Assembly (NCBI GenBank): GCA_036571765.1
Contig: BROE01000024.1
Location: 3,785,722 to 3,849,721, forward strand
Reading direction: 5' to 3'
Length of the DNA: 64,000 nt
Origin: Plecoglossus altivelis
Taxonomy: Eukaryota > Chordata > Actinopteri > Osmeriformes > Plecoglossidae
Below are positions 48,724 to 60,899 of this stretch, one piece after another. Within the stretch, counting starts at the first letter, position 1. Each line of letters opens with the position of its first letter. The translations under genes were made by a program, and so were the position numbers. The notes under the pieces were generated by a model. It was not told where the DNA came from, made no database searches, and saw nothing but the letters and a program-made list of their open reading frames with translations.

Positions 48724-51700
48724 ATGGAAGCCTTCAGCCTGCTGATCCTCCTCATCTCGGGCAGCAGTTTCTTCACCTTCCAGTGGCTGTTCCACCGGGT
48801 CAGTCCAGGAGTGTCTTCCAGGGTCAGCCAGGGCTTCCTCGCCCTTAGCGACAAGCAGAAAGTGGAGTGGAACTCAAGGTACCGGCTTCCTCTACGCTCA
48901 GGACGGCTTTTAACGAAACACTCTCTTCTGTTTGCCCGAAAGGTTACAGGTTTTCTTTTGTTTTGCCTAGTGCACTAAGATAAGCAAAACTGCATGGTAT
49001 ACTAAATGTAGCCGTAATATTCCATAGTGTAAGTTGGAAAATGTGTGATATTTACCCTGACAGTTGTATGTCGTCTTCTTATGTCAATTGTAACAGTTTG
49101 GTTAAAGTCTCAGGTTGTTACTGAGAATCTGCGCATGTGTTTGTGAGGTAGCTCTCAGCTGTTATCAGGATGGACCTTCTCCGAACAGGACGATGATATT
49201 GACCTGTGCTAGTCTGTTAACCAGTAACTGGAGGAGTTTTGAACTTGGCACCTGTTCAGCCAAGGTCAAAGGTTACCTTGCAGACATCACTTAGATCCAA
49301 ATACGGCACATGGGGCCTCTGGCTATGACTTTGTTATGGTCTTCCATACAAGGCCGGCCGAGGAATGCTGTAGCATACTGTGCCTTAGAAGGAAGTAATT
49401 CTATGGAAACTCAAATTGAAGCTTTTTCCCCTCCATTGTATATAAATCCGAGTGTGACCTACATGTGTTGCTCATTTGACCACCAAGCACCAGGCTTGTG
49501 ATAGACTAATGGTCCAGGCCTGCTATTAATAAATGTCTGGAATAGGTAAGTAAGGGTCTACATAATCCCTTGGGTTGTTTATTCTTCCCTATTGGATATC
49601 AGCGTTACAACCAGTGTTGCTCTAATCTCAGTCCTGAACAGTAATTTCCCAAAGGGCTCTTCTCCAGCCCGTGGAATATAGAGAGTTGCAGCAATCGAAA
49701 CTCCACTGCACTGGGTAGCATGGAGTTCAGGATCAGGCGTCGCTTTGCTGTGGCCGTACATCAGCAGATCTGCCATCAGAGAAAGATGCTGAGGGGAGCA
49801 GAACATAAAGCCTAATTCAGAGTGCCCCTTTTTCCTAATTAGTTACTTGAAATTAAGGCATGTTGCCAAATTTGCGATCTGATGAAAACCCTGCAGTATA
49901 AATAGGACATTCCTCAAGCACTTTGAAGCCTGGCATACTTTGTTTGTAGAAAGACATGACCCTCTAACTAATACATCTCCGTAGTTCATTAGGTCCACTC
50001 TTGCCTGCAGAATAGCAAAGTAGACCGCTATCCATCTGCACCTGCCAGTGGCCTTCCTGTTTAAGACAAGTGATGCATGGGGGATGTCTGGATTGTAGCT
50101 CTGATACAGGTTGACTGACAGGCGGAGGGACTAAGTGTCTATCTGTCTATCTGTCTGTATGTCTGTCTGTCTGTCTGACCCCTGCACAGTGTTGAAACTC
50201 TAACTCTAATTAGTCTGTTTGGCCTGCTGTGTTCACACAGTAGCCAATCAGTTAACGTATGCGGTGCATATAAATGCTTTGTGTTTTGGGGTTGGCTTGC
50301 ATAAGTGGGTGTGTCGCGGGTTTTTACAAAATGTGTGTGTGTGTGTGTTCATTAGAAGCCAGTCTGTCACTGCGTTCCGTGTGCTTCTTGGGGTCATGGG
50401 CTCTTCTGCTGTTCTAGACTCCTTCCGATTCGGACGGATTGCCGGATCGAATGACGACCCGTGGGTTCTTAGGTGGAGCCCGGCTGGCAGCCGCAGGGTG
50501 ATGATGGGAACTCAGGGCTTAATCCTGCATTTTCGTATGAATGTCCGGTACTTTTACCTTCAACCAGTGGATGCTTCGATGTGGACATAGTCGCTTATTC
50601 TCTCTACCTAATCATGGAGAATGAAAGGCGTGTGCTTTTGTGTCACGGGGATGATCCACCGTGTGTGAGAAGAATAAAATGTATTTGGGCATTAATTAGG
50701 TACATTATCTGGTGGGGTGTGCCTCTTTGCGTGCACTTAGGCCTAGGCCAGATTTAAAACCTGTGTTTTTCAGTATGGTCCCCGGACAACCTCAGCTTCG
50801 ATCCCCGCGCCTCTCCCGCCCCTGGCCTCATCCTCTCTCGCGTCTCCTCTCTCTTATGCTATTTTTTGTTGTTTTTCCATCCTCTCTCTTTGCTCGTCAT
50901 ATCTCTCTCCCTTCTTTCTCTTTGGATCTATAATCTACTTCCAGAGATCTGCTGCTGATATTTTACTATTGGAAGGCGATAGGAGACAAGTTTTTTGTAG
51001 TTCACCACCTGGCAGCATTATATGCTTACTACTATGTACTGGTGAGTTCCCTGTTGTCCAATAGCAGAATGGGCAGGCAAGATGGGGAGACGAACAAGGC
51101 TGAACAGCGGTGTCCTGTGATGCTGGGGATGGGGGCGGCTGAAGTGTCAGGATGCTGATAACTTGCTAGTTCTTTCTGTCCTGCTAGCTGCGCTGGCTGG
51201 TAGCGTTAACAGGTCGTTGGTTTCACAAGGATTTGAATACGTTAGTTAGCGGTCTGTCTAATTAATGCTAATTAATAGGAAGTGATGAGTATGAAAGGCC
51301 TGTACACAAATGCAGACCCATGGTTGATTATGGGGGAGTTGTAGCTTCTTTTTTTAACAGGGCAGAATAACTGAAGTGCCTTTTGAGAGAGTCAGTTTGA
51401 GTTGTATTGTGTCGGTAACAAATAACCTACCAGGTGAAAATATGTCTTTCAAGTTAGGTCAGAAGTGCCTCGTATTGGTCGTCGCTAATTGTTTTTAAAA
51501 AAGTCACCTGGTTAATGCTTGGAAAGTAGGATAGTAGGGCTTTGCCCCACTAAGTTGGAAGTGTCTTGTTAGGAAAGCACCTTATTGGACAAGAAACTCA
51601 GTCAGTCTTTCTAGTACGCTACTACTGCTGAAGACATCCAGTCCTCCAGAACAGTCCTTCATACGGGCTGCTTCAAGCCTCCAGACCACCGCTGTTCAGC

Positions 51701-54700
51701 CTTGTTTCTGAGTCTGTGACCCTCTAGGTTCCTGGGTTCTCTAGCTGACTGCTATGAACAAGGACAGTGGTATTTTTTGCATGGAATGTTAAATGACGGT
51801 AACGGAGACGCCAGCCTCCGCTCCAACTCACACTGCCCCCCCCCTCCCTCCGTTCCTTTCAGCCCTACACTCTCCTTCACCCTCCGCTCCCTTTTCTCAG
51901 CCCTCTCCTCTCCCCTAACTCTACCTTCACCTTCCACTCACTGCCCCTTGTGCGTGGGGTGATGGACTGGGCTAAGCTGGGCTGGGATATGCTAAACCGA
52001 GCTGTGTGCATGTCACCCTTCCTCTGCCTGCTAGCATGCTTGTCTTCCAGGGTTCAGGCCTCCTCCTCGCTCTAACCTTTCCCTTCACCTACACCTGCGT
52101 GAGACTGCCTCACCCAGGGGGGCCTTTCACAACAGTCATGTGTTATTAGGATTCTTCACCACGGTCAGACTCACTTGCCGTAAGAAGGGTGTTCTCAAGG
52201 CATATCTTCTCTTTCTGTGAATGCGTCTGCGATTCTTGTCTGATTATTTCCAAACTATTCTTACAAAGAAATCTAGGACAAGGTTATATTAGAATATGCT
52301 AACAATGATTGACTATTGTGAATGAGACCATACTGCCACTGGAGCCTCATGGTTGCATATTCAGGCTTATAAATAGTGGAGCTTGACAACCTTTTACCTT
52401 GATTCATATGACCCTTTTAACTGTTTATCAAAGTAACTATTTTGGCTAACATTTGGATGTAAAACATGAAATTCCCTTTTTGACGTGGTTTTGTATCCAG
52501 TCCCCTTTTGTTGTGTGTGTTGTTGTCTCATTAGTTTGTTAAGCTGTCGAGTCCTGTCAGTTTGTGTTTCATTGCTGGGATGAGTTCCTGAAGGATGTTG
52601 TCTTCCTGTTGGAGAAGTCCACCTCTATCTAGATCTGCCTACTTTGGGATTGGTTTGGACCTTTGGAGTCTTATAAGGAATCAATTGTTGTCATGTCTGG
52701 TCTGGTGAAACTGTATGTAGTTTTATAGGACTTGGATCCAGATGGAATCATTTGGGGGGGGACAGGCCCCGTCCCTCCCCTATCATTGTCAAGAAGTGAT
52801 AGTCCAGTATTTTGGAAGGAGCAATTCATCTGAAATGTCAGCTTTGGCAAATGATTTGCATGATGAAATAGCACTTGAATCTGATTGCTGTGTGATCTTT
52901 CAATGCATGTCCTACTTAATTCTGCCTCTCGAAGGACTCCTGAAAGTGTCACTAATCAGTGTGCGTCTGTCCTTCTCTGTCCTCTGCTAATATGACTTGA
53001 AACTATTTAGCCCCACTTCTGACCAGCCAACCCTTCATGCAAAAACTACCAAATGCAAGTTATGTTGGGTACTAAAAAAAGACCCTTGCTATCTTGTTTG
53101 CTGATATTGCTGTTGCCCAGCACTGAGCATAAATGATGCCCAGTAACAGTATGGACTTACCAGTACCTAGAGGTACTAGCATGCTAATGCTAAAGTGCAT
53201 AACACTGTCTATGCCACATGTCGAGTAAGTATGTTTGCCCATATTGGAGTGGAATTTGGATTTTTCTTTCAGTCTACAAGGTAAGCTTTCACCATTTGTT
53301 TACGCTATTGCTATTTCGATATTGAAGGAACGCCTTGAGGTGTTCCGTTTAAATCATTTTCAGGGGTCATGTTGTTACTTTCAAAGAGGAAATAAACAGG
53401 ACTGACCCACGGATACCCATGTGTATGTCACCTCTGCTCTGCATGACTGATACGTTTGTTCATCAGGTGGCTGAGTTCGTCTGTGTTGAAAACCCCTTTG
53501 TGCCACGAGGATCTTTGATTGGCTCTTTTGCGAGCGTAGTGAAGCATTACTGATTGTTTTTGTTGCTGTGTGTGTTATTAATGGTTCCTAAATGACAGCA
53601 CAAATGGTTGAATATGACTCAAGCAGTCCACTGTGTTCCTGAACTCTGAAATGTGGCGCCACGGATCAATATGGCTGCTTCTGGGAATCAGCCGTATGTT
53701 GAGGAACTGACTCAAATGGGCAAACACTGTCTTTGCTCTCTCTCCCTAGTGTCGGAAAGCAAGGGAAAGGGAATTGCGGTGAGGGATGAAAGCAGAAAGC
53801 TGTGAACTATAACATTGAGTATGACTGCCAGCAAGAAGCTCCCTACGCAATTGTCTATTCATGCAAATGTCTGTTCATGCAAGTGTCTCTGAAGTTATAT
53901 CACAAATGAAATGTACCCTCAAGACATGAGGGTAAGATGACCAGTGTTGCATCAGACAAATGAACGGTTCTATATTCAGAAAGGGCGTGTTCTAATTTTG
54001 GACCAGAACTTCAATGTCCTCTTAATCTTGCTCTTAATCTATCTCTGGCTCCATACAATGAGATGTGAAACAGTTTAATGTCTTTGAAAAGAGCGTAAGG
54101 ACTTGGATCATAAAGACGCGCAGTATTGACTTCCTGTCAGCACATACTGTACGTGATAATGATTCAAACACAGGCCTGTGGTTAGCAACACATCCACGAA
54201 GGGCATAACCAACACAAACCTTACTTTGAAAGCGGTTGTATTGGCTCAAACACTTGCTTTCTGTGTCTCTGTTGGGACACTTCCTGTTTCATTGTCCTTC
54301 TGTTTATCCTCTTGTGTTCCCAGGGTGAAGGAATGTTGCCTTACTTTGCGAACTTCCGTCTTCTTGCGGAGTTCTCTACTCCGTGTGTGAACCAGCGGTA
54401 GGTACATTGGCAAGGACATTGTCCTTTGGTCTGGTAAATCAGAATTGGTGTTGCAAACATTGGGCAGGACAAACCTGCCAATGAGATCCCAGTTAACCTA
54501 GATTAGTTGTATGCTTATCTGTGAACTTTGACCTGTTGAAACATTAGCAGGACCAAGCACTGGGTTTACTGGGTGCGTCCCTCCCCGCTAATCTACGCTC
54601 TCCCCCCTTTATACTCACTGCTGTGTTTCAGCTGGTTCTTTGAAGTGTTAGGCTACCCCAAGTCCTCCAAGCCCAACATAGTCAACGGGGTCGCCATGGC

Positions 54701-54947
54701 AGTCGTCTTCTTCATGGTTCGGATTGCGGTCATGCCGCTGTACTACAGCCGCATGTGGTCAGTGTACGGCACCGAGGCCTTCTACCGGCTGCCGTACGGG
54801 GGCCGCGTGGCGTGGATCTGCTCCAGCATCTGTCTGGACGTCATGAACGCCATGTGGATGCACAAGATCGCCCGTGGCTGCTACCGGGTCATGCTCTCCG
54901 GCCGCCGGCCCAAAGCCACGGTGCAGGAGAACGGGAAGGCGGAGTGA
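48724..54947 (+). CDS. tlcd4: TLC domain-containing protein 4 (TMEM56)
   Basis: TLCD4 is a multi-pass membrane protein with a TRAM-LAG1-CLN8 (TLC) domain; its biochemical role is poorly defined. Four exons are clear. Exon 48709-48878 has its ATG at 48724 and carries MEAFSLLILLISGSSFFTFQ and DKQKVEWNSR. Exon 50945-51041 carries LLIFYYWKAIGDKFFVVHH and ALYAYYYVL. Exon 54324-54397 carries FANFRLLAEFSTPCVNQR. The last exon, 54632-54947, carries WFFEVLGYPKSSKPN, YGTEAFYRLP and LDVMNAMWMHKIARGCYRV, ending GKAE plus TGA. All are GT-AG and phase-compatible. The HH pair in FFVVHH is the TLC-domain histidine motif. The exon that should supply the VSTxHxLVVG...DPxWG...GYLIS part between the first two was not clearly found. 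A weak candidate lies at 50356-50547. Without it the frame still closes, because the missing exon is a multiple of three. Confidence 0.9.
50129..50178. repeat. CTGT/CTAT tetranucleotide repeat in a tlcd4 intron
   Basis: Short tandem CTATCTGTCTATCTGTCTG-type repeat, about 45 bp. Confidence 0.75.
50356..50547 (+). other. Weak candidate for the missing tlcd4 exon 2
   Basis: An acceptor TTCATTAG at 50348-50355 opens a 192-base in-frame stretch (phase 2 on both sides) ending at a GTACTT donor. It reads SQSVTAFRVLLGVMG, then DDPWVLRWSP and GTQGLIL. That loosely follows the family order VSTxHxLVVG, DPxWGxP, xSGYLISD, but with low identity and 64 codons instead of about 50. It could be a decayed exon, a fast-evolving one, or chance. 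Confidence 0.28.
51050..54320. other. tlcd4 intron between the HH-motif exon and the next coding exon
   Basis: About 3.3 kb with no additional recognisable exon. Contains a C-rich pyrimidine patch near 51834-51930. Confidence 0.5.
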
Positions 54948-55694
54948 GAGCGGAGACGCTGCCGTGCCGACGACCCCGAGCTGCGCCGTCCCTCCCCGGC
55001 GCTCCGTCTGATCCCTCACTGTCTGTTTCAGAAGCAACCAACTCCAATACAAAAGCCAAGTACCATCAGCGGAGCAGTGCGTTTGAAGCAGGACACCGTG
55101 ACTCCTTGGGGAAACTGTTCTTGCATTCACATGAGATGTGGAAGGAGATAACATCCACCACTTCGACAGATAAAAGGGCCCAAAGCAATACTTCTTTTTC
55201 ATGGCCAACCATTTTTGTGTGTTTTTTGTCAAAAACAAACAATGTCTGGGATATTGACGGTTGTCCCGAACAGATACGTTAAATGACAAAGCCAATTGAT
55301 TCAGCGGACTTCTAAATATCGATGTAATTCCTTTTTTATATTTTATTTCAGTTGCCTAAATCTTCAAAGTCTTTTTTACACTGAGGAATCCTCTAGAAGT
55401 CCCATATTTCACTCTGAGCCTGCAGGCTGAATAGATTCAACCCAGCTAAACCCTTCACATGCCAGGGGACTTGGGAGTCGCATTGATTGCAATCAGCGGC
55501 GGGGCATAAGCAGAGCTAGAAGGAACCAACCATCTCTCTCCCTTCTGTTCACTCAAAAACGTCTGGATCCGGAACAGAGAGAGACTGAGTCTGGCCCAGG
55601 GTCTCCTGCCTGTAACAGGTGAAGTCATATAGAACATGACTGGGGAGATACTGTGCGAGTAGAGACACCTAGCTTGTCAAGTTGGGGTGGAGGC

Positions 55695-55860
55695 AGGGCC
55701 GGCCCGACCCAATGAACAAACGAAACATTTGTTTAGCCCCCCCCCCTCCATGAAAAAAACATTTGTAAAAGAAATACATTTGCTAATCAAAAGGAAAGGC
55801 TCCTGTAGCCTATCCTTGTTTAGGGGCCCCACAACTCTAGGGTGACTGTGGGTGGAGGTG
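55695..55860. mobile_element. hAT-like transposon end
   Basis: CAGGGCCGGCCCGACCCAAT at 55695-55714 looks like a hAT terminal inverted repeat. It is followed by a C-run, an AT-rich segment and GGGGCCCCAC near 55823. No transposase is present, and the far end is not defined. Confidence 0.4.
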
Positions 55861-57933
55861 TGAGGGTTCGGTTGGAAAGAAGGACACTATTGTTCATACT
55901 ATTTTACTAGCACAGATAATGATTGGACTTTGTCCCCAACACCCAAGCATTAATATGATAGTAATTTAATGTTCACTTAGGCTACAAAGTATGGTGACAC
56001 ATTTCTGTATTTTCTACCATGTGCAAATACTGTTGACGCTACAATTGCTTTCTTTTTTTCCGTCTGTTTTTGCGTTACACCTGAAGAATTCTTCGCGTGC
56101 TGGGCATGAGATTCAATAATAATCTTGTTTACAACAATCCTGTCAGAAGGTTCCAGTTAAATAATTGCTATTTATGTGAAGAATTTAGACTTTTCTTTTT
56201 CACTCAATATGAAGGCTAATGACTTTGTTCAGTTTGAAACGGAGACTTGCCTGTGCCATGTGTTGCATGTGCTTCTCTTCACATGCATTCCTACTTATTT
56301 ATTCTCTCAGAAGATGTTTGACACATTAGGCACATTAACAGTGTTTGTGGTATAACTTGAATAGGCATACATTGACAGGGTTTCATAATTGTCATACGTT
56401 ATAATGAACTTAATTGTCTGCCTAGCTAACTGTCTGCCCCACACAAATACACCCTTTTTGCTCCTCTACCGGGAATGGAGATTTGAACGTTTGTGGCCAG
56501 ATTCGGTGAACTGTTTACGCTCCAATGTTTTACTCTGCACACTTTTAATGACTTGAACTCAGACTTTTCTTTTGCTTGTGTGTTCAACGTATCTTTTGGA
56601 TCGTAGACCTAGGCTACGCCAAATAAGTGTGGAGGACCGCCAAATTGGTCCTTGAATCATTCAGCCAGCAATGTGTTTGTGCTAGATGCCTTCCAGTTGA
56701 ACCGAACGCTGACTCGTTTTGGCTTATTCCATGCAATGTTAGCATTGGTAACATTTGTCTGATTTTGACTTCACGTGGCTGTGGTGAGGGTAAGGGTTAG
56801 TCGTTCTTTTGCGTTTATGCAACACAAGTTTTAACGTGTACAATAATGGTAGGCCAAATGAAAGGTGTGTGGAGGAACTGTGCTTGAACTGTGTCCCTTT
56901 CAGAGGTGGTGTGAATGGAATCTACTGGAACACAGTGCTGAAGAATTCGCAATCCATTTTTGAAAATCTCATCCCGTTTTTTTCAAGTCACTTTAGTCAC
57001 CTCGCCTCTGGTATGCGTACGCTCACTGGCAGTAAAGGATGGTTTTGAAAAGCTAGAAACACAAGGGTTTTGCGTTCCTTTTTGTTTTGTTTATAGCTCT
57101 TGTACAGTAACGAAAGCGTTGCCGTGACGGCCGCCCGGGTACAATTTGGCAATACAGATATGCATGGTAAACTATATTCATGCGACATTTAGACGTGCAT
57201 GCTGGTACTGCATGGGGATTGTATTGTACACTAAACTTGCAAGATGTAGTTGTTTGTCCTATGTTTCTCTGATGCAGGATCTGTACATAACTGTACCCAT
57301 GAGGATTCTTCTGTACTGTTGTCAAGCTCGTAATCCAGTGATGATGACGAAGATGATTGAGAAATGGGACGACACTCGTGCCAGGCACAGAAATGACCTT
57401 TGAAGCGAAATGATACTTGAATATTACATAATCAGCCAAGTTGATTAACAGTATGGGTACAAATAAACATACATGCTTAGGCTATATATTACATTTACAT
57501 ACAATAGTCTATATATTTATTCTTTTAATAAGGATGACCCATAATGAGTGACCAAATCGAGTTGTCTGGAATTTTCTATTTCGTTCGGCAACACACAGGT
57601 GACAGTGTGCACAAATGAATGTACTTCAGATGAAGGTTTGAAAACAAGTATGAAAGTTCTGAGTCTTCTGAATCAGCCTTGCCCCAACAATGCCAAATTA
57701 TTGCCAAAAAGGTACATTTTGTTTTATAATGACAAAAACCTATCCAAACAAAATGTGACGTGTCACTTTACTAAATACCCAGCAAAGAAAGAATGCAGAT
57801 TGAATTCACTTCTTGCAGGACAGGGAATGTTTACATTTAGTCCAAAAACAGCCTGATGTTCATATTTGTTTGTCTTAATTGTACACTTGGTTGATGCCAT
57901 TTGCCTCGGTAAATCTGCAGAATTGCCAGTGTC

Positions 57934-57952
57934 AATAAATACATAGAATAAA
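57934..57952 (+). promoter_or_regulatory. Tandem polyadenylation signals
   Basis: Two AATAAA hexamers, seven bases apart, precede a T/GT-rich segment (GTGTTTTTTTGTGTC). Likely the distal tlcd4 transcript end, 280 bases before the convergent EPSTI1-like gene ends. Confidence 0.55.
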
Positions 57953-58236
57953 CGTGTTTTTTTGTGTCTATCATTTTACTTATAATAGCAAAAATACAAT
58001 ATCACATAGCAAAATATTTTCGTTTCAGAAATCAGAAATATACCATTTAAATATCCTTTTACATTCCAATCGCAGTATCACATTGAAAGAGGGCAAAGCA
58101 ATGTGTTAATGTAAAACAACAGGGCTATGTTACCACAGAATAAGATCGTTTTAATCCATCTAGACAAGAACTAATTTGCATGGAGTGAAGTTTGAAAGTG
58201 ACTAGTTTTAGCATGTAGCCTGAGGTGTATCTGTCG

Positions 58237-58469
58237 TTATGGCAGCACTGGTGTGGCCTCCAACTGGTACTTTCTCATCTGCAGAATGAACACATCCACA
58301 AGCTGAGTTAAACATGCAAAGGGAATAAGTCTATGTGTGTGTGTGTGTGTGAGTGTGTGTGTGAGTGAGTGTGTGTGTGTGTGTGTGAGTGTGTGAGTGT
58401 ATGAGTGTGTGAGTGTGTGAGTGTGTGTGAGTGTGTGAGTGTGTGTGTTTTTTGTGTGTGTGTGTGAGT

Positions 58470-58500
<31 letters not shown>

Positions 58501-60266
58501 AGTGTGTGTGAGTGTGAGTGTGTCACCTGTTTCTGTCTTCTTCTGGCCTGCATCTCCTGCTGCTGTTTTAGTCGCACCTCCTCCAGACTTAGGCACCCAC
58601 CTACACACACACACATATACATTTTCAATCCACCTTATTTTGCAACGACATTAGTCAGCTCTGATAGAGTTGGCCTGGGCCTATCCATGAGTTTGCGTAT
58701 GATAGTCTGCCCCCTTGTGCTTGTTACTGATATTACATCAGATGTGAAGTGGGTCATGGACACGTAAGTGCGCGTGTCCATATAGCGTTTGTATTTCTAA
58801 CAAAAAAATCAATGGTGGGTGCTTCATTTGAACGCGTATCTTATATTAAAGGCTGTGTTTTTGTTGGCTATATTCTCTCAGCTCTCGGATAAATTGTTCA
58901 CTATTTATTACCAGACATTTTCAACCCTGACTGTCGAGTGACTCCGCAGCGGACAAAATCATATTTATGTAGAAGCGCTCGGAGCGGGCGCATGTAAATG
59001 TCAGAGCGCTCAAAAAGAGAGAAGTTAAGATGTTAGAGACAGCGTTTACAGGAAGTCGCATTGCTCGTTACGAAGAAGCGATATGGATACACTCAACCTT
59101 TGGACGGATGGTTTACTTGTGTGTGCGTGGCTCACCGACACTGCTGGGATTGATAGACACATAGGCCATCGCTCTGCTCAGCCGCAGGTCCTCCAGAGCT
59201 GCCAGCTCCGCCTCCGCCTCTACGACAAGAAGCAGTTGATGAAATGAAGTAATATTAATTCAGAAAGAAATCATTCAATTTATCATGTAATCTGACACGT
59301 GGGAAAACACATGCGTCCAAGTGTCACAACAAACGTATACTTTAATATAGCTGTTGGATTAAATAGCTAGCCTATATCAAAGAAATAATAAAAGTGCTCA
59401 CTCTTTTGAATTTCTTTTCTTTTCTTGGGATTCGGGGGGATGACCGTGAAAGCTTTGTGACTGAATAAAGAAAGTACAGTTAGCCTTACATTTCTCTATT
59501 CATCCAACATCATCCATACAAACCAAAGCGCAACTTGACCTCTGCTCTTTGCTGTGCCATATTCACTATTATGAAAGAACCTATGGAGCCATTCAAGCCT
59601 ACATTGACCTTACGTCTATTTTCTGATCTTTACTCCTCCTACTCGTACGGTGGCTAATGCTTCAGCTCCAAAAAAGTCACAACACCGGCAACGGGCCTGT
59701 GGGTGGTAGGATTACGCGATCACCGGCAGATGGTAGACCTTACTACTAAGCTATTCCGAGCTACCGAACTTGATTGTAAACATTCTGTCCAAACGATCAA
59801 TGTAATAATATAGTGGTGTGTAGCCATGCAGCACATGAGTATGGTTTACCCGGTAGGCCATAGTATTTTACTCTCACCTCTGAACTCCATAATATGATCT
59901 CGTTGCCTGCTCCTTCTGTCCAGACGATGTAACATATTCTTCTTTTGATTTGAGAGGCGATTTCATTGAGATGTCAGTTGACTTCGAAGACGTTACGGTG
60001 ACTTTTTGACCCACACGGGCTTTAGGTGCCGTGGACGTTGACCTCCCCCTCCTCTCACACTTGGTCTCAACCACGATTAGCTGTTTCTTGCTGGTGTCAC
60101 TGCCGTTAGGGATATTTCTTGGACAGCTCGACGCCCTCGTTTTACGCGGACAAGTCACTTTCAACTGAGACGCTGGCTTTGTTTCGGCTCGCGTGGGCCT
60201 ATTTTTTACTTCCACATTTGTTTTGGTGTCCACCTGCTTTTGTTTGATAACCCTTGCCGATGACAT
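58237..60266 (-). CDS. EPSTI1-like small basic coiled-coil protein
   Basis: Five exons (60266-59878, 59460-59402, 59219-59136, 58600-58527, 58278-58237) join through GT-AG sites in matching phases to 648 nt and 215 aa. The first exon codes a low-complexity, Lys/Thr/Ser-rich region starting MSSARVIKQKQVD. Exons 2-4 give a conserved-looking core: HKAFTVIPPNPKKRKEIQKK, AEAELAALEDLRLSRAMAYV, SINPSSVGGCLSLEEVRLKQ, then QQEMQARRRQKQ. It ends MRKYQLEATPVLP. The order 'xPNxxxRxEIQxxAExELAxLExx...GGxxxxxEVRxKQQxxMQxxxxQK' parallels epithelial-stromal interaction protein 1 (EPSTI1), whose function is poorly known. The C-terminal coiled coil of EPSTI1 is absent, so this is a shorter relative or a convergent match. 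The start at 60266 is the first ATG; the last tiny exon is the least certain. The intron before it is filled by a TG repeat. Confidence 0.65.
58332..58523. repeat. TG/GAGTG repeat filling an intron of the EPSTI1-like gene
   Basis: About 190 bp of (GT)n with frequent GAGTG and one TTTTTTG interruption. It starts four bases past the exon 4 donor (minus strand) and makes up most of this 248-base intron. Confidence 0.92.
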
Positions 60267-60769
60267 TATGTCCAAATAAAAAGTTTAAAGTTCAAATATA
60301 CGAGCTACTGCCTCACCTAGGCGAGTAATCGATACAATTTCAGTCACATTTTCTTTCATCAGGACTAGGAGGACTGTGCCAGTGAACAGACGCGCTTGAC
60401 GACAGTTTGTTGACAGCGAGTTGAGTTCCGTGCCGCGCGCAACCTGTCAGGGCTGCATGTTCAATCGGTTTTAAACCACGCACGATCCACGATCCGATTA
60501 ATGCTGACATGGAAGCGCAGAGAATGCTGGACATTGTAGGCCTTGGAGTTCTGTATTTAATATATAGGTTTGATCTGGAATCAAGTTAAATAAATGTACC
60601 TTACGTGAGATATAAAGTACAGTCACAATACCTTTTAAATGAGCACATAGTCTGTAAGAGAATACAGATACATTCACACAGCAGCGCACATAATCACAGT
60701 GGTAGGCGATGCAATTCAATAAAATGTATCCGCCCTGAATAATACTGATGAGACGGTCCTCCTGCACTC

Positions 60770-60899
60770 TGAGTGGTGCTGTCTCTCCTCGCGGCGTAAG
60801 TCGACCGACACAAGATATCGTTTCTCCCGCGGACCGACTGGGCCCTACAGCCTCTACCCTGGTCGCCCCGAGCGGCTGCGTCCTACGCGGACCCGGCAG
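60770..60899 (+). promoter_or_regulatory. CpG-rich promoter and likely noncoding first exon
   Basis: A GC-rich, CpG-dense block (CTCGCGGCGTAAGTCGACCG, CCCGCGGACCG, GCCCCGAGCGGCTGCG) ends at CGGCAG/GTACGCAG, a good 5' splice site at 60899/60900. It lies 0.5 kb upstream of the divergent EPSTI1-like start and 1 kb before the proline-rich coding exon. It therefore fits a 5' UTR exon of the latter or a shared CpG-island promoter. Confidence 0.45.

Larger units (their letters stand above)
54948..57960 (+). other. Probable long 3' UTR of tlcd4
   Basis: About 3 kb after the tlcd4 stop has no recognised gene on the plus strand. It ends at two AATAAA signals (57934-57939, 57947-57952) followed by a GT-rich element, the usual vertebrate polyadenylation arrangement. 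An earlier AATAAA lies at 57462-57467. Whether the UTR extends the whole way is inferred. Confidence 0.4.

Noticed and set aside
54755..55295. 175-178 codon frames on both strands over the tlcd4 end
   Set aside because: They are out-of-frame shadows of the GC-rich last tlcd4 exon continuing into its 3' UTR.
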